From contig JAJEHD010000019.1 of the NCBI GenBank assembly GCA_022819505.1, positions 496,001 to 560,000 of the forward strand: DNA of 64,000 nucleotides, read 5' to 3'. The notes beneath the pieces are model-generated. The model had not been told where the DNA came from and made no database searches. It saw only the letters and a program-made list of their open reading frames with translations. Of this stretch, positions 28,245 to 37,814 are shown in pieces; positions within the stretch are counted from its first letter, which is position 1; each line of letters starts with the position of its first letter. This DNA comes from Acidimicrobiia bacterium (GTDB lineage Bacteria > Actinomycetota > Acidimicrobiia > Acidimicrobiales > Aldehydirespiratoraceae). The translations under genes and the position numbers were made by a program.

Positions 28245-28739
28245 TCAGCGGTTGGTGTGCTGGTTGTAGCTGCCGTGCGGTGGCCGGCGGTCGCCCCACG
28301 GCAGCGGCATGATCTCGACGCTGCCCCCGGCCGCCGCGATGGCTGCCGCAGCGCTCGCGGACACTGCGTGGGCCTGCACCCGAACCGGTCGACGGAGCTC
28401 GCCCCGGCCCAGCACCTTCACCAGTGCCTTCTTGCCCACGAGACCCCGCTCGCGGAGTATCTCGGGCGAGATCTCGTCCAGTCCGGACTCCTCGATGGTG
28501 TCGAGGTTTATCGGCTGGTACTCCACGCGGAAGGGGTTGGTGAAGCCTCGCCACTTGGGGACGCGGCGCAGCAGCGGCATCTGCCCGCCCTCGAAGCCCA
28601 CCGGCACCTTGCTGCGGGCCTTCTGGCCCTTCATGCCGCGGCCTGCGGTCTTGCCGCCGCGCCCGCCGATGCCGCGAGCTACCCGCTTGGGGCGCTTGCG
28701 CGACCCGGGGTCGGCTCTCAAGTCGTGCAGCTTCGTCAC
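28245..28739 (-). CDS. rplO: 50S ribosomal protein L15
   Basis: Large-subunit assembly protein with a long Gly/Arg-rich N-terminal extension into 23S rRNA (RVARGIGGRGGKTAGRGMKG) and a globular C-terminal domain. It has 164 residues, slightly longer than most because of the C-terminal GDRRPPHGSYNQHTNR. The GTG start overlaps the rpmD stop by four bases (GTGA). Confidence 0.97.
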   Translation of the reverse strand: MTKLHDLRADPGSRKRPKRVARGIGGRGGKTAGRGMKGQKARSKVPVGFEGGQMPLLRRVPKWRGFTNPFRVEYQPINLDTIEESGLDEISPEILRERGLVGKKALVKVLGRGELRRPVRVQAHAVSASAAAAIAAAGGSVEIMPLPWGDRRPPHGSYNQHTNR

Positions 28740-28918
28740 CCGTCCACCTCCTCGACGGAGACCAGGTGGGGAACCCTATCGATCATGCCGCGGATCTCGG
28801 GGCGGTCGGGCAGGGTGTTGCTCCTGCCGATCCGTCCCAGGCCGAGGGCCCTCAGCGTACCGCGCTGCTTGGGCTTGGTGCCGATCGCGGAGCGGGTCTG
28901 GGTCACCAGCAGGGCCAT
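28736..28918 (-). CDS. rpmD: 50S ribosomal protein L30
   Basis: A 60-residue large-subunit protein, [20 protein letters not shown] with the family segment TLRALGLGRIGRS. Its ATG overlaps the rpsE stop by one base (TGATG) and its stop overlaps the rplO start, so rpsE-rpmD-rplO are translationally linked. Confidence 0.97.
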   Translation of the reverse strand: MALLVTQTRSAIGTKPKQRGTLRALGLGRIGRSNTLPDRPEIRGMIDRVPHLVSVEEVDG

Positions 28919-29502
28919 CACTCCTCCTCCGCCTCGTAGTCCCGCTGAGCGGCGGCCGCCCGGTCGATGCGGGTGGCCTGGTAGGCGTCCCACAGACCCT
29001 TCGGCAGGAACTCCTCGGGGTCCAGGCCCCGCATGCGAGCGACCTCGTCGGGACGCCGCAGCGCCTGCAGGCCGCTGATGGTGGCCCGGGCGACGTTGAT
29101 GTGGTTGGGCGAGCCGAGCGACTTGCACAGCACGTCGCCGATGCCCGCCTCCTCGAGGATCGCCCTGGCCGCGCCGCCCGCGATCACGCCCGTACCGGGG
29201 GCCGCGGGCTTGAGCAGCACGCGGCCGGCTCCGGTCGTGCCGATGACCGGGTGCATGATTGTCGTGCCCGCCATCGCCACCTCGAACACGTTGCGCCTGG
29301 CCTCCTCGGTGCCCTTCTGGATGGCCAGCGGCACCTCCTTGGCCTTGCCGTAGCCGAGCCCCACCCGGCCGGCCCCGTCGCCGATCACCACCAGAGCGGT
29401 GAATGAGAAGCGGCGGCCGCCCTTGACGACCTTGGCCACCCGGTTGATGTTGATGACCCGCGACTCGCGCAGCGGCGGGCCCATCGTGCGCTCCTCAGCC
29501 AT
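28918..29502 (-). CDS. rpsE: 30S ribosomal protein S5
   Basis: Body protein at the mRNA entry channel, important for decoding fidelity. The 194 residues hold the double-stranded RNA-binding domain ([19 protein letters not shown]) and the second domain ([33 protein letters not shown]). The acidic C-terminus YEAEEE is modest. It overlaps the rplR stop by one base. Confidence 0.98.
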   Translation of the reverse strand: MAEERTMGPPLRESRVININRVAKVVKGGRRFSFTALVVIGDGAGRVGLGYGKAKEVPLAIQKGTEEARRNVFEVAMAGTTIMHPVIGTTGAGRVLLKPAAPGTGVIAGGAARAILEEAGIGDVLCKSLGSPNHINVARATISGLQALRRPDEVARMRGLDPEEFLPKGLWDAYQATRIDRAAAAQRDYEAEEE

Positions 29503-29867
29503 CAGAACTCCAATCCGGCAGAGCGCGCCGCGTTGGCGAGCTCGGCCACCCTGCCGTGGTAGCGGTAGCCGCCCCGGTCGAACACTACGGCCCTGATGCC
29601 GGCGTCGAGGGCCCGCTGCCCTATCAGCGTCCCCACCGATCGGGCCGCAGCCACGTTGCCCCCCGGATCCGAGCGCAGCTCGGCTTCGAGCGTGGACGCC
29701 GATGCCAGCGTCGTGCCGGCCTCGTCGTCGATGAGCTGAGCCGAGATGTGCCTGCTCGACCGGAACACCGACAGCCGGGGCCGCTCGGCCGTGCCGCGCA
29801 CCTTCTTGCGGACGCGCCGGTGCCGGCGGATCCGGCCCCGCCGGCGCGTCTTGGCCTGATCAACCAT
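29502..29867 (-). CDS. rplR: 50S ribosomal protein L18
   Basis: 5S rRNA-binding protein of the central protuberance. From the ATG at 29867 it has 121 residues, starting [20 protein letters not shown], with the family motifs [20 protein letters not shown] and [12 protein letters not shown]. The open frame upstream is antisense to rplF and was excluded. Confidence 0.97.
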   Translation of the reverse strand: MVDQAKTRRRGRIRRHRRVRKKVRGTAERPRLSVFRSSRHISAQLIDDEAGTTLASASTLEAELRSDPGGNVAAARSVGTLIGQRALDAGIRAVVFDRGGYRYHGRVAELANAARSAGLEF

Positions 29868-29869
29868 GG

Positions 29870-30409
29870 CTACTTCGCCGCCTTCCCGGCCTTGCGCTTG
29901 ACTCGCTCGTCGATGTACCGGATGCCCTTGCCCTTGTAGGGCTCGGGCGGGCGCCACTTCCTGATGTCGGCGGCCACCTGGCCTACGAGCTGCTTGTCGA
30001 TGCCCTTGACGAGGATCTGGGTGCGCTGCGGCACCTCGAACTCCACGCCCTCAGGGGCGGTGATCTTCACGGTGTGGCTGAAGCCGAGGGCCAGCTCCAG
30101 CGACGCCGCCGTGGACTCGGCGACCCGGTAGCCGACTCCCTGGATTCGCAGTTCCTTGGTGAAGCCCTCGCTGACGCCGGTCACCATGTTCTGCACCAGC
30201 GAACGGGTGAGCCCGTGAAGTGACTTGCTCCGGGCGGTGTCGTCGGGGCGCTCCACAAGCAGCGAGCCGTCAGCCGGGCGCACGGTGATCTCGCCGGGCA
30301 GTTCCCGGCTGAGCGTTCCCTTGGCGCCCGTCACCACGACAGTGCGGCCCTCGACGGCCACATCCACCCCGCTGGGGACGGTGATGGGGGCGCTTCCCAC
30401 GCGACTCAT
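29870..30409 (-). CDS. rplF: 50S ribosomal protein L6
   Basis: Two-domain protein near the sarcin-ricin loop and factor-binding site. The 179 residues show [16 protein letters not shown] at the start, [16 protein letters not shown] and the C-terminal signature [15 protein letters not shown]. Two bases separate its stop from rplR and ten separate it from rpsH. Confidence 0.98.
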   Translation of the reverse strand: MSRVGSAPITVPSGVDVAVEGRTVVVTGAKGTLSRELPGEITVRPADGSLLVERPDDTARSKSLHGLTRSLVQNMVTGVSEGFTKELRIQGVGYRVAESTAASLELALGFSHTVKITAPEGVEFEVPQRTQILVKGIDKQLVGQVAADIRKWRPPEPYKGKGIRYIDERVKRKAGKAAK

Positions 30410-30419
30410 GACCCGTCCC

Positions 30420-30824
30420 TCACCACACGTAGCAGAGGATCTCGCCGCCCATGCGGTTCTTCCTCGCCTCGCGGTCGCTCATCAGGCCCCGGTTGGTCGA
30501 AACCACGGCCACCCCGAGCCCGCCCTGGACCCGCGGGATCTCGTCCCGCTTCCGGTAGATGCGCAGCCCGGGCTTGGAGATGCGCTTCAGCCCGCGGATG
30601 ACCCGGTCACGCTCGGGCGAGTACTTCATCTCGATCGTCAGGGTCTTGCCGGGCCGGGGCGCGTTGTCGCTCTCGGCGTAGGCCGCGATGTAGCCCTCCC
30701 GGCGCAGCACCTCGGCCAGTGCGAGCTTTCGCTTCGACGAGGGCATCGACACCTCGTCGTGCATGGCCACGTTGGCGTTGCGGATGCGGGTCAGCATGTC
30801 TGCGATCGGGTCTGTCATCGTCAT
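30420..30824 (-). CDS. rpsH: 30S ribosomal protein S8
   Basis: Central-domain 16S rRNA binder; in many bacteria also the repressor of the spc operon. The 134 residues start [19 protein letters not shown] and end [16 protein letters not shown]. The ATG at 30824 has an AGGTGA Shine-Dalgarno about seven bases away; an ATG two codons later is possible. Confidence 0.98.
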   Translation of the reverse strand: MTMTDPIADMLTRIRNANVAMHDEVSMPSSKRKLALAEVLRREGYIAAYAESDNAPRPGKTLTIEMKYSPERDRVIRGLKRISKPGLRIYRKRDEIPRVQGGLGVAVVSTNRGLMSDREARKNRMGGEILCYVW

Positions 30825-30836
30825 CGGAGAATCACC

Positions 30837-31022
30837 TCACCAACTCGCCTTCTTCACGCCGGGCAACTCCCCGGCGTGGGCCAGGTCGCGAAGGCAGATG
30901 CGGCACAGGCTGAACTTGCGGTACACGGATCGGGGTCGGCCGCACTTGCGGCACCGCGTGTAGGCCCGCACCTTGAACTTGGGGGTGCGCTGCTGCTTCT
31001 GGACGAGGGCCTTCTTAGCCAT
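30837..31022 (-). CDS. rpsZ: 30S ribosomal protein S14, type Z
   Basis: The short zinc-binding form of S14, 61 residues. Cys24, Cys27, Cys40 and Cys43 make up the zinc site (RCRKCG and LCRIC), and the C-terminus [11 protein letters not shown] is canonical. Located between rplE and rpsH, as in most Gram-positive spc operons. Confidence 0.98.
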   Translation of the reverse strand: MAKKALVQKQQRTPKFKVRAYTRCRKCGRPRSVYRKFSLCRICLRDLAHAGELPGVKKASW

Positions 31023-31025
31023 CGG

Positions 31026-31595
31026 TCATTGCCCCTCTCGCCGGAACGGGAAGCCGAACGCCTCCAGAAGCGCCCGGCCCTCGGTGTCGGTCTTGGCTGT
31101 GGTGACGATCGTGATGTCCATCCCCCGGGTGGCGTCGACCTTGTCGTAGTCGATCTCCGGGAAAATGAGCTGCTCGGTGATTCCGAACGTGTAGTTGCCG
31201 CTGCCGTCGAAGGACTTCAGCGACAGCCCGCGGAAGTCGCGGATGCGGGGGATGGCCAGCGAGATGAGCCGGTCGAAGAACTCGTACATCCGGTCGCCCC
31301 GCAGGGTGACCTTGCAGCCGATGGCCATACCGGTGCGCAGCTTGAAGCTGGCCAGGGACCTCTTGGCCCGGGTGATGACCGGCTTCTGGCCCGCGATCAC
31401 CGCCAGGTCGGCCAGCGCGCCCTCCAGCAGCTTTGCCTGGGTGGTGGCGTCGCCGACGCCCATGTTGAGCACGATCTTGTCGAGCCTGGGCACCATCATC
31501 ACGTTCGAGAGCCCCAGCTGGTCGATCAGGGACGGCTTGACCTCGTCCTCGAACGAGGCTCGTAGCCGGGGCCGGTAGTCGGTGGCCGTGGTCAT
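31026..31595 (-). CDS. rplE: 50S ribosomal protein L5
   Basis: 5S rRNA-binding protein that contacts P-site tRNA and S13. The 189 residues include [38 protein letters not shown] and the C-terminal [20 protein letters not shown]. It overlaps the rplX stop by four bases (ATGA). Confidence 0.98.
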   Translation of the reverse strand: MTTATDYRPRLRASFEDEVKPSLIDQLGLSNVMMVPRLDKIVLNMGVGDATTQAKLLEGALADLAVIAGQKPVITRAKRSLASFKLRTGMAIGCKVTLRGDRMYEFFDRLISLAIPRIRDFRGLSLKSFDGSGNYTFGITEQLIFPEIDYDKVDATRGMDITIVTTAKTDTEGRALLEAFGFPFRREGQ

Positions 31596-31936
31596 AGGTC
31601 TGCTCCCGTGCGCCGGCAGACGCGCACCTTGGCTCCATCGGGCGTGAACCGGTAGCCCACCCGGGTGGGCTTGCCGTCCGTTGGGCTCACCACCGCCACG
31701 TTGGATGCATCGATGGGCATGGCCTTGTCGATGATGCCGCCCTGCTGCACGTTGCGGGTGGGGGCCTGGTGGCGCTTGGCGACGTTGACGCCTTCCACGA
31801 TCACCTTGCCGGTCGCGGGGATGACCCGTTCGACGGTGCCTTCCAGCCCGGCGTCCTTGCCCGACAGCACCACGACCCGGTCGCCCTTGATGATCTTCAT
31901 CGAGCGTGAGCGGGGACGCTTGGAGCGACCGGCCAT
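31592..31936 (-). CDS. rplX: 50S ribosomal protein L24
   Basis: Assembly initiator at the tunnel exit, with a KOW motif ([20 protein letters not shown]). At 114 residues it carries a 12-residue basic N-terminal extension before that Met. An internal start there is conceivable, but the ATG at 31936 lies directly after the rplN stop. The C-terminus has [20 protein letters not shown]. Confidence 0.97.
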   Translation of the reverse strand: MAGRSKRPRSRSMKIIKGDRVVVLSGKDAGLEGTVERVIPATGKVIVEGVNVAKRHQAPTRNVQQGGIIDKAMPIDASNVAVVSPTDGKPTRVGYRFTPDGAKVRVCRRTGADL

Positions 31937-32305
31937 CTAGAGCACCTCCGGCGCCAGCGACACGATGCGCATGAACTGCTTGTCCCGGAGCTCGCGGCCG
32001 ACGGGCCCGAAGATGCGGGTGCCCCGGGGCTGGTCCTGCTCGTTGATCAGCACCGCGGCGTTCTCGTCGAAGCGGATGTAGCTGCCGTCGCCGCGGCGCT
32101 TCTCCTTGCGGGTTCGCACCACGACGCAGCGCACCAGGTCGCCCTTACGGACCTGCGCGCCGGGGATGGCGTCCTTGACGGTGGCCACGAACACGTCCCC
32201 GACCGACGCGTAGCGCCGCTTGGAGCCGCCGAGCACCTTGATGCACAGCACCTCCTTGGCGCCGGAGTTGTCGGCGACCCGCAGCCGGGATTCCTGCTGG
32301 ATCAC
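31937..32305 (-). CDS. rplN: 50S ribosomal protein L14
   Basis: Subunit-bridge protein near helix 95. The 122 residues start [20 protein letters not shown] and end [19 protein letters not shown]. The GTG start overlaps the rpsQ stop by four bases. Confidence 0.98.
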   Translation of the reverse strand: MIQQESRLRVADNSGAKEVLCIKVLGGSKRRYASVGDVFVATVKDAIPGAQVRKGDLVRCVVVRTRKEKRRGDGSYIRFDENAAVLINEQDQPRGTRIFGPVGRELRDKQFMRIVSLAPEVL

Positions 32306-32580
32306 TTGGCACGCTCCACGATCTCGACGAGGCGCCAGCGCTTCGTCTTGGAGAGGGGGCGGGTCTCGGCGATACGGACGCGGTCGCCGACGCCGAGCTC
32401 GTTCTGGGCGTCGTGGACAGCGAGGCGGGTGGTCCGCTGCACGGTCTTGGCGTAGCGGGGGTGCCGGACCCTCTCGGTGGCCTCGACGATCGCCGTCTTG
32501 TCCATGCGGTCGGAGACCACGACGCCCTCGCGGACCTTGCGACGGTTGGGGCGGGGCTGGGCGTGGGGGGCCATGGTCAT
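32302..32580 (-). CDS. rpsQ: 30S ribosomal protein S17
   Basis: 16S rRNA 5'-domain protein. With the ATG at 32580, which overlaps the rpmC stop as ATGA, it has 92 residues; a second ATG two codons later is possible. The family motif [20 protein letters not shown] and the segment [20 protein letters not shown] are present. The N-terminus [14 protein letters not shown] is longer than average. Confidence 0.97.
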   Translation of the reverse strand: MTMAPHAQPRPNRRKVREGVVVSDRMDKTAIVEATERVRHPRYAKTVQRTTRLAVHDAQNELGVGDRVRIAETRPLSKTKRWRLVEIVERAK

Positions 32581-32807
32581 CTCTCCTGGGCTGCGACGTA
32601 CTGAGCCTCGGCGGCGGCGATCTCGCGGGCCCGCAGCTCGGTGAGCATGCGGGCGATGTCGCGGCGCACCTGCTTGAGACGCGCCGGGTTGTCGAGCTGG
32701 CCGGTGGCGAACTGGAAGCGCAGGTTGAACAGCTCCTCCTTGGCCTCCGACAGACGTTCGATCAGGTCGGTGTCGCCGAGATCGGTGAGCGCCTTGGACC
32801 GCGCCAT
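32577..32807 (-). CDS. rpmC: 50S ribosomal protein L29
   Basis: Two-helix protein at the tunnel exit, part of the docking site for trigger factor and SRP. It has 76 residues, with [20 protein letters not shown] and [17 protein letters not shown]; the tail [15 protein letters not shown] extends the second helix. One-base overlap with rplP. Confidence 0.97.
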   Translation of the reverse strand: MARSKALTDLGDTDLIERLSEAKEELFNLRFQFATGQLDNPARLKQVRRDIARMLTELRAREIAAAEAQYVAAQER

Positions 32808-33223
32808 CAGAAGTCCTCCTCACGGGTGACGAAGCGGGCCTTCATGGGCAGCTTCTGGATGGCCCGATCGATGGCGCCACGGGCGATCTCGGTGTCGTGG
32901 TAGGAGAGCTCGAACAGGATGCGGCCGGGGCGGACCACCGCCACCCAGTGCTCCGGGTTGCCCTTGCCCGAGCCCATCCGGGTCTCGGCGGGCTTCTGGG
33001 TCACCGGCTTGTCGGGGAAGACGTTGATCCACACCTTGCCGCCCCGCTTGATGTGGCGGGTCATGGCCACACGGGCGGCCTCGATCTGGCGCGACGTCAG
33101 CCATCCGGGCTCGAGCGCCTGGATGCCGAAGTCGCCGTGGGCGACGTCGGTGCGCCCCTTCGCGGTGCCCTTGGTGCGGCCCCGGTGGTGCTTGCGGTGG
33201 CGGACCTTGCGCGGCATCAACAT
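32807..33223 (-). CDS. rplP: 50S ribosomal protein L16
   Basis: Protein near the peptidyl transferase centre and A-site tRNA elbow. The 138 residues read [20 protein letters not shown], and the signature [20 protein letters not shown] is intact. The ATG at 33223 has a GGAG eight bases upstream; the ATG at 33217 is a two-codon shorter alternative. Confidence 0.98.
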   Translation of the reverse strand: MLMPRKVRHRKHHRGRTKGTAKGRTDVAHGDFGIQALEPGWLTSRQIEAARVAMTRHIKRGGKVWINVFPDKPVTQKPAETRMGSGKGNPEHWVAVVRPGRILFELSYHDTEIARGAIDRAIQKLPMKARFVTREEDF

Positions 33224-33239
33224 CGTCGTCGCTCCCCCC

Positions 33240-34139
33240 TCAGTCGTCGCCCGGGCGGAAGTGGGGCGTCTCGTGGTGCTCGCGGGTGGAGGCCTCGATG
33301 GCGGCCTCCTCGTCGAGCAGCTTCTCGAACTCGGGGTCGGCCTCGCCGATCAGCGGGGCGGGCTCCTCGTTGACCATCTCGTCGGTGAACTCGCGGCGGC
33401 GGGCCGCCGACGACGACACGATCTTGCGGGGGCGGGCGCCGGGACCCGAGGTCTCGCCGGCGGCCATGGCGGCCTCCTTGGAGGCCTTGTCCTCCGAGAG
33501 CGTCTTGTAGGGGAGGATGTCGCCCTTGTAGAGCCAGACCTTCACGCCGATGCGGCCGTAGGTGGTGCGGGCCTCCCGGAAGCCGTAGTCCACATCGGCT
33601 CGCAGGGTGTGCAGCGGCACCCGGCCCTCGCGGTACCACTCGGTGCGGGCCATCTCCGAGCCGCCGAGACGGCCCGAGCACTGCACCCGGATGCCGAGCG
33701 CACCGGCCCGCTGGGCGTTCTGCACGGCCCGCTTCATGGCCCGGCGGAACGCCACCCGGCCGGTTAGCTGGTCGGCGACGCCCTGGGCGATGAGAGCCGC
33801 GTCGAGTTCGGGCTGCTTGATCTCCTGGATGTTGAGCTGCACCCGCGGGTTGCCGCTGATGTCGGTGAGGCCCGCCCTCAGCCGGTCGGCCTCCGCGCCG
33901 CGCCGGCCGATCACGATGCCGGGCCGGGCCGTGTGCACGTCCACCCGCAGCCGGTCCCGGGTGCGCTCCACCTCCACGCGGCTGATGGCCGCGTGGGGCA
34001 GTTCGGTCATGAGGAAGTCCCGGATCTTCCAGTCCTCGATGACGTTGTCCGCGTACTCCTTGCGGTCGGCGAACCACCGGCTCTTCCACTCGGTGGTGAC
34101 ACCGAGGCGGAACCCGTACGGGTTTACCTTCTGACCCAT
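33240..34139 (-). CDS. rpsC: 30S ribosomal protein S3
   Basis: Head protein with a KH domain at the mRNA entry pore. It begins [20 protein letters not shown] and holds [19 protein letters not shown] (KH loop) and [20 protein letters not shown]. At 299 residues it is longer than most S3 proteins (about 215-275), because of an acidic, charged C-terminal tail of about 90 residues. Its ATG overlaps the rplV stop by one base. Confidence 0.97.
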   Translation of the reverse strand: MGQKVNPYGFRLGVTTEWKSRWFADRKEYADNVIEDWKIRDFLMTELPHAAISRVEVERTRDRLRVDVHTARPGIVIGRRGAEADRLRAGLTDISGNPRVQLNIQEIKQPELDAALIAQGVADQLTGRVAFRRAMKRAVQNAQRAGALGIRVQCSGRLGGSEMARTEWYREGRVPLHTLRADVDYGFREARTTYGRIGVKVWLYKGDILPYKTLSEDKASKEAAMAAGETSGPGARPRKIVSSSAARRREFTDEMVNEEPAPLIGEADPEFEKLLDEEAAIEASTREHHETPHFRPGDD

Positions 34140-34849
34140 CAGTCGCCCCCTGTTGACTTGCCGGGCTCTTCGTCGTCGGCTTCGGTGCCGTCGCCGGCGG
34201 GCTCCGCGCCCCCGGACGCTTCCATGCCGTCTGCGGCCTCAACGGACGCCTCGGCATCCGGGGCCTCGGCCTCGTCGATCTCGGTGGCCGGATCTTCGGC
34301 CAGGGCGGCCTCGGTGGCCTGCACCACCGCGGAGGCCTGAGCCTCCACGTCCACCTCGGCGTCGGACCCGGCCGCTTCGACCTCCTGCGTCGCAGCCGCG
34401 CGGGACCGGGCCACCCGGCGCCGGCGGGCCTCGGCCGCGACCGCGCCGCGCCGCGAGTGCTGAGCCTGCATCCGCTCGAGCGTCTCAGGGTCGTAGCGGC
34501 TGACGATCACAGTTATGTGGCAGGTGCGCTTGCGGATGCGGGTGGCCCTTCCCCGGGCCCGCGGCCGCCAGCGCTTGAGGGTGGGGCCCTCGTCGGCGTA
34601 GCACGCCGAGACGTACAGCTCGTCGGCGTCGAGGCCGTCGTTGTGCTCGGCGTTGGCCAGCGCCGAGTCCAGCACCTTGGCGATCGGCTGGGCGACGTCT
34701 CGCTCGGAGAAGGCCAGGATGTCGTGGGCGTCGGCGCAGCTCTTGCCCCGGATCAGGTCGAGGACCTCGCGGGCCTTGTAGGCCGAGCTCCGCACGTAGG
34801 AGGCCCGGGCCCGGGTGCCGGGCCGCTCGTTCGTCTTGGTGCCCACCAT
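34139..34849 (-). CDS. rplV: 50S ribosomal protein L22 with long acidic C-terminal extension
   Basis: L22 lines the peptide exit tunnel. The core (about residues 1-120) is normal, with [19 protein letters not shown] and [20 protein letters not shown]. It is followed by about 115 extra residues: first basic ([20 protein letters not shown]), then strongly acidic and Ala-rich, ending [12 protein letters not shown]. Total 236 residues against the usual 110-150. The ATG at 34849 overlaps the rpsS stop by one base. Confidence 0.96.
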   Translation of the reverse strand: MVGTKTNERPGTRARASYVRSSAYKAREVLDLIRGKSCADAHDILAFSERDVAQPIAKVLDSALANAEHNDGLDADELYVSACYADEGPTLKRWRPRARGRATRIRKRTCHITVIVSRYDPETLERMQAQHSRRGAVAAEARRRRVARSRAAATQEVEAAGSDAEVDVEAQASAVVQATEAALAEDPATEIDEAEAPDAEASVEAADGMEASGGAEPAGDGTEADDEEPGKSTGGD

Positions 34850-35127
34850 CAGCGGCGAGCCCCCCGCTCCTGGCCGGCGTGGAACCGGAACGTCCTGGTG
34901 GGCGCGAACTCGCCGAGCTTGTGGCCCACCATCGACTCGGTTATGTAGACCGGCACGTGCTTGCGGCCGTCGTGCACCGCGAGGGTGTGGCCGACCATGT
35001 CGGGGATGATGGTGGACCGGCGCGACCACGTCTTCACCACCCGCTTCTCGTTGCGCTCGTTGAGTTCGTCGATCTTGCGAAGGAGGTGGTCGTCCACGAA
35101 GGGACCCTTCTTGAGGCTTCGGGGCAT
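34849..35127 (-). CDS. rpsS: 30S ribosomal protein S19
   Basis: Head protein near the A site, bridging to L5. It has 92 residues, [20 protein letters not shown] with the conserved [20 protein letters not shown] and [16 protein letters not shown]. Five bases after rplB. Confidence 0.98.
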   Translation of the reverse strand: MPRSLKKGPFVDDHLLRKIDELNERNEKRVVKTWSRRSTIIPDMVGHTLAVHDGRKHVPVYITESMVGHKLGEFAPTRTFRFHAGQERGARR

Positions 35128-35132
35128 TGGCG

Positions 35133-35969
35133 CTACCTCCGGGTGCCGCGCCTGCGGCGGCGGCGAACGATCATCTTGTCTGAGTCCTTGCGGCGGGGCC
35201 GGGTCCGACCCTCCGGCTTGCCCCAGGGCGAGACGGGGTGGCGTCCGCCCGAGGACTTGCCCTCACCCCCGCCGAGGGGATGGTCGACCGGGTTCATGGC
35301 GACGCCCCGGGTCTGGGGCCGCACACCCTTCCAGCGGTTGCGGCCCGCCTTCCCGATCTTGGTGAGCTCGTGCTCGGAGTTGCCGACCTCGCCGACGGTG
35401 GCCCGGCAGTCGATGGGCACCCGCCGCATCTCCGTACTGGGCAGCCGCAGCGTGGCGAAGCGCCCCTCCTTGGCGACCAGCTGCACGCTGGCCCCGGCGC
35501 TGCGGCCCATGCGGCCGCCCGCGCCCGCCTTCAGCTCGACGTTGTGGACCACGGTCCCGACCGGGATGTAGCGCAGGGCCAGCGCATTGCCGGGCCGGAT
35601 CTCCGAGCCCTGGCCCGACATGACCCGGTCGCCGACCTCCAGGCCCTTGGGGGCCAGGATGTAGCGCTTCTCGCCGTCGTGGTAGTGGAGCAGCGCTATG
35701 CGGCAAGTGCGGTTCGGGTCGTACTCGATGGCGGCCACCGTGGCCGGCACGTTGTCCTTGGTGCGGACGAAGTCGATCTTGCGGTAGCGCTGCTTGTGAC
35801 CGCCGCCGCGGTGGCGGGAGGTCTTGCGGCCCAGGTTGTTGCGACCGCCGGTGCTCGACTGCTTGACGAGCAGGCTGCGCTCGGGGGTCGAGCGGGTGAC
35901 CTCTGAGAAGTCCGAGGCGGTCTGGAATCGACGGCCCGGGCTGGACGGCTTGCGCTTGCGGATCGCCAT
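35133..35969 (-). CDS. rplB: 50S ribosomal protein L2
   Basis: Highly conserved protein needed for subunit joining and peptidyl transfer. The 278 residues include [20 protein letters not shown], the region [20 protein letters not shown] and the catalytic-centre segment [20 protein letters not shown] containing the conserved His. It ends in a basic tail ([12 protein letters not shown]). Confidence 0.98.
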   Translation of the reverse strand: MAIRKRKPSSPGRRFQTASDFSEVTRSTPERSLLVKQSSTGGRNNLGRKTSRHRGGGHKQRYRKIDFVRTKDNVPATVAAIEYDPNRTCRIALLHYHDGEKRYILAPKGLEVGDRVMSGQGSEIRPGNALALRYIPVGTVVHNVELKAGAGGRMGRSAGASVQLVAKEGRFATLRLPSTEMRRVPIDCRATVGEVGNSEHELTKIGKAGRNRWKGVRPQTRGVAMNPVDHPLGGGEGKSSGGRHPVSPWGKPEGRTRPRRKDSDKMIVRRRRRRGTRR

Positions 35970-35971
35970 GG

Positions 35972-36262
35972 TCAGGCCTCGAAGAGATCGATCGTGTCGC
36001 CCGCGGCCAGCGTGACCAGGGCGCGCTTGGTGTCGGGCCGGCGGCCCCAGGTGTTGTTGCGGCGGTTGTGCCGCCGCTTCCCCTTGCGGCGCAGCGTGTT
36101 GACCTTCACCACCGAGACGTCGAAGATCGTCTCCACCGCGGCCCGGATCTCAGGCTTGGTGGCTTCGGGGGCGACGATGAAGGTGTAGACGTTGTCGGCG
36201 AGCAGCGCGTAGCTCTTCTCCGACACGACCGGGCGCAGGATCACGTCGCGGTGATCACGCAT
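35972..36262 (-). CDS. rplW: 50S ribosomal protein L23
   Basis: Tunnel-exit docking platform for trigger factor and SRP. From the ATG at 36262 it has 96 residues, starting [20 protein letters not shown], with [20 protein letters not shown] in the rRNA-binding part. The ATG is preferred to the GTG at 36271 because an AAGGTG Shine-Dalgarno fits only the ATG. It overlaps rplD by eight bases. Confidence 0.97.
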   Translation of the reverse strand: MRDHRDVILRPVVSEKSYALLADNVYTFIVAPEATKPEIRAAVETIFDVSVVKVNTLRRKGKRRHNRRNNTWGRRPDTKRALVTLAAGDTIDLFEA

Positions 36263-36902
36263 CGCCGTCACCTTCGTCCTGACCGCGAGCGCCGGAGGTG
36301 GGCAGGGTGTCTGAGGTGAACACCACCACGTCGCTGTTCAGCACGTCGTAGGTGTTCAGCTCGCCCACGTGCAGGCAGTGGACCGGCGGAAGGTTGCGGA
36401 AGCTCCTCTGGGCGTCGGCATCGTCGTCGCCCAGCACCACCAGGACCTTGCCGGTCGCTCCAATGGCGTCGAGCGCGGCTGCGGCGTCGGAGGTGCGGGG
36501 CCCGTCCTCGAAGCGCCAGCGGTCCACCACGATGATCTGGCCGGAGCGGGCCCGGTCCGACAGCGCGCCGGCCAGGGCCAGGCGCTTCATCTTCTTGGGG
36601 GTGCGCTGGCGGTAGTCGCGGGGCTTGGGGCCGTGGGCCGCGCCGCCGCCCCGCCACTGGGGGGACCTGATCGAGCCGTGGCGGGCCCGGCCGGTGCCCT
36701 TCTGGCGCCACGGCTTGGAGCCGCCGCCGGCCACCTCGGCCCGGCCCTTGGTGCTGTGGGTGCCGGCCCTGCGGGCCGCCAGCTGGGCGTTGACCACCTG
36801 ATGCATGAGGCCGATGTTGGGCTCCACGCCGAAGATCGAGTCGTCGAGGACGACCTCGCCGACCTTGCGGCCCACCGACGAAACCACTCTCACCGGCTCC
36901 AT
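36255..36902 (-). CDS. rplD: 50S ribosomal protein L4
   Basis: Tunnel-constriction protein and, in many bacteria, regulator of the S10 operon. The 215 residues hold the conserved loop [40 protein letters not shown] and [16 protein letters not shown]. The acidic C-terminal tail ([12 protein letters not shown]) is unremarkable. Confidence 0.98.
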   Translation of the reverse strand: MEPVRVVSSVGRKVGEVVLDDSIFGVEPNIGLMHQVVNAQLAARRAGTHSTKGRAEVAGGGSKPWRQKGTGRARHGSIRSPQWRGGGAAHGPKPRDYRQRTPKKMKRLALAGALSDRARSGQIIVVDRWRFEDGPRTSDAAAALDAIGATGKVLVVLGDDDADAQRSFRNLPPVHCLHVGELNTYDVLNSDVVVFTSDTLPTSGARGQDEGDGDA

Positions 36903-36906
36903 GCGC

Positions 36907-37545
36907 TCAACCGTCCTTCACCGCGTCGCGCACCACGACGGTGCCGCCCTTGGGCCCGGGAACGGAGCCCTTCACCAGCAGCACCTCAGCGTCGGCGTCG
37001 GCCTTGACCACTTCGAGGTTGAGGGTGGTGACCCGGTTGGCTCCGGCCCGGCCCGGCATCTTCTTGCCCTTGAACACCCTCGAGGGGGTGGCGCACTGGC
37101 CCACCGCGCCCGGCTTGCGATGCACTTTGTGGGCGCCGTGGCCGGCGGGCTGGCCCTTGAACCCGTGGCGCTTCATCACGCCGGTGAATCCCTTGCCCTT
37201 GGAGACCGCGGTCACGTCGACCTTCTCGCCGGAGGCGAGCACGTCGACGCCGATCTGCTGGCCCACGGCGTAGTCGCTCACATCGTCGAGCCGCAGTTCC
37301 AGCACCGACCGGCCGGGGTCGACTCCGGCCCGCTGGAAGTGTCCGGCCTCCGGCTGGGTCAGCCGGGCCGGGTCGATCATGCCGAAGGTCACCTGTATCG
37401 CGCTGTAGCCGTCGTGCTCGTTGGTCTTGACCTGCACCACCCGGCAAGGCGAGACGCGCAGGACGGTGACTCCGACGACCTGGTTGTTCTCGTCCCACAC
37501 CTGGGTCATCCCGACCTTGGTGCCGACAATCGCCTTGGTGGCCAT
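36907..37545 (-). CDS. rplC: 50S ribosomal protein L3
   Basis: Assembly initiator reaching the peptidyl transferase centre. From the ATG at 37545 it has 212 residues, MATKAIVGTKVGMTQVWDEN, with GFTGVMKRHGFKGQPAGHGA and GKKMPGRAGANRVTTLNLEV. An AGGA Shine-Dalgarno supports the start. Normally rpsJ lies directly upstream; here rpsJ is 2.3 kb away beyond two plus-strand genes. This gene must therefore have its own promoter, somewhere in 37546-37814, which I could not define. Confidence 0.97.
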   Translation of the reverse strand: MATKAIVGTKVGMTQVWDENNQVVGVTVLRVSPCRVVQVKTNEHDGYSAIQVTFGMIDPARLTQPEAGHFQRAGVDPGRSVLELRLDDVSDYAVGQQIGVDVLASGEKVDVTAVSKGKGFTGVMKRHGFKGQPAGHGAHKVHRKPGAVGQCATPSRVFKGKKMPGRAGANRVTTLNLEVVKADADAEVLLVKGSVPGPKGGTVVVRDAVKDG

Positions 37546-37801
37546 GCCTAGTCCTGACATCTCGGCGCGAGCGCCGCTCACGCGAACGCTCCGCTCGGGC
37601 GGGCCCGGCGGAGCGGCGATTCGGTTGTGCCGCACGGTTCCCCCGCGGTAGGACCGCTGGGAATCCAACGAGGGCCTGTGCGGACGTCGATTCGTTCTCG
37701 CCCCGGACGGCCCGGGGCGAACCGCGGAGTGTAACCGCACCCCTGGTAGCCCCCAACCCACAACACCACCGGCGGTCCCCCTGCCCGCAAGCGCCGGTAG
37801 C

Positions 37802-37807
37802 TAGGGT
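37802..37807 (+). promoter_or_regulatory. Putative -10 box of the AI-2E gene promoter
   Basis: CCGGTAGC then TAGGGT (37802-37807), seven bases, ATG 37815. The AGGG within it could alternatively serve as a weak Shine-Dalgarno, so the leaderless reading is not unique. The rest of the 269-base divergent region (37546-37814) shows no further clear signal on either strand. Confidence 0.4.
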
Positions 37808-37814
37808 CGCGGCG

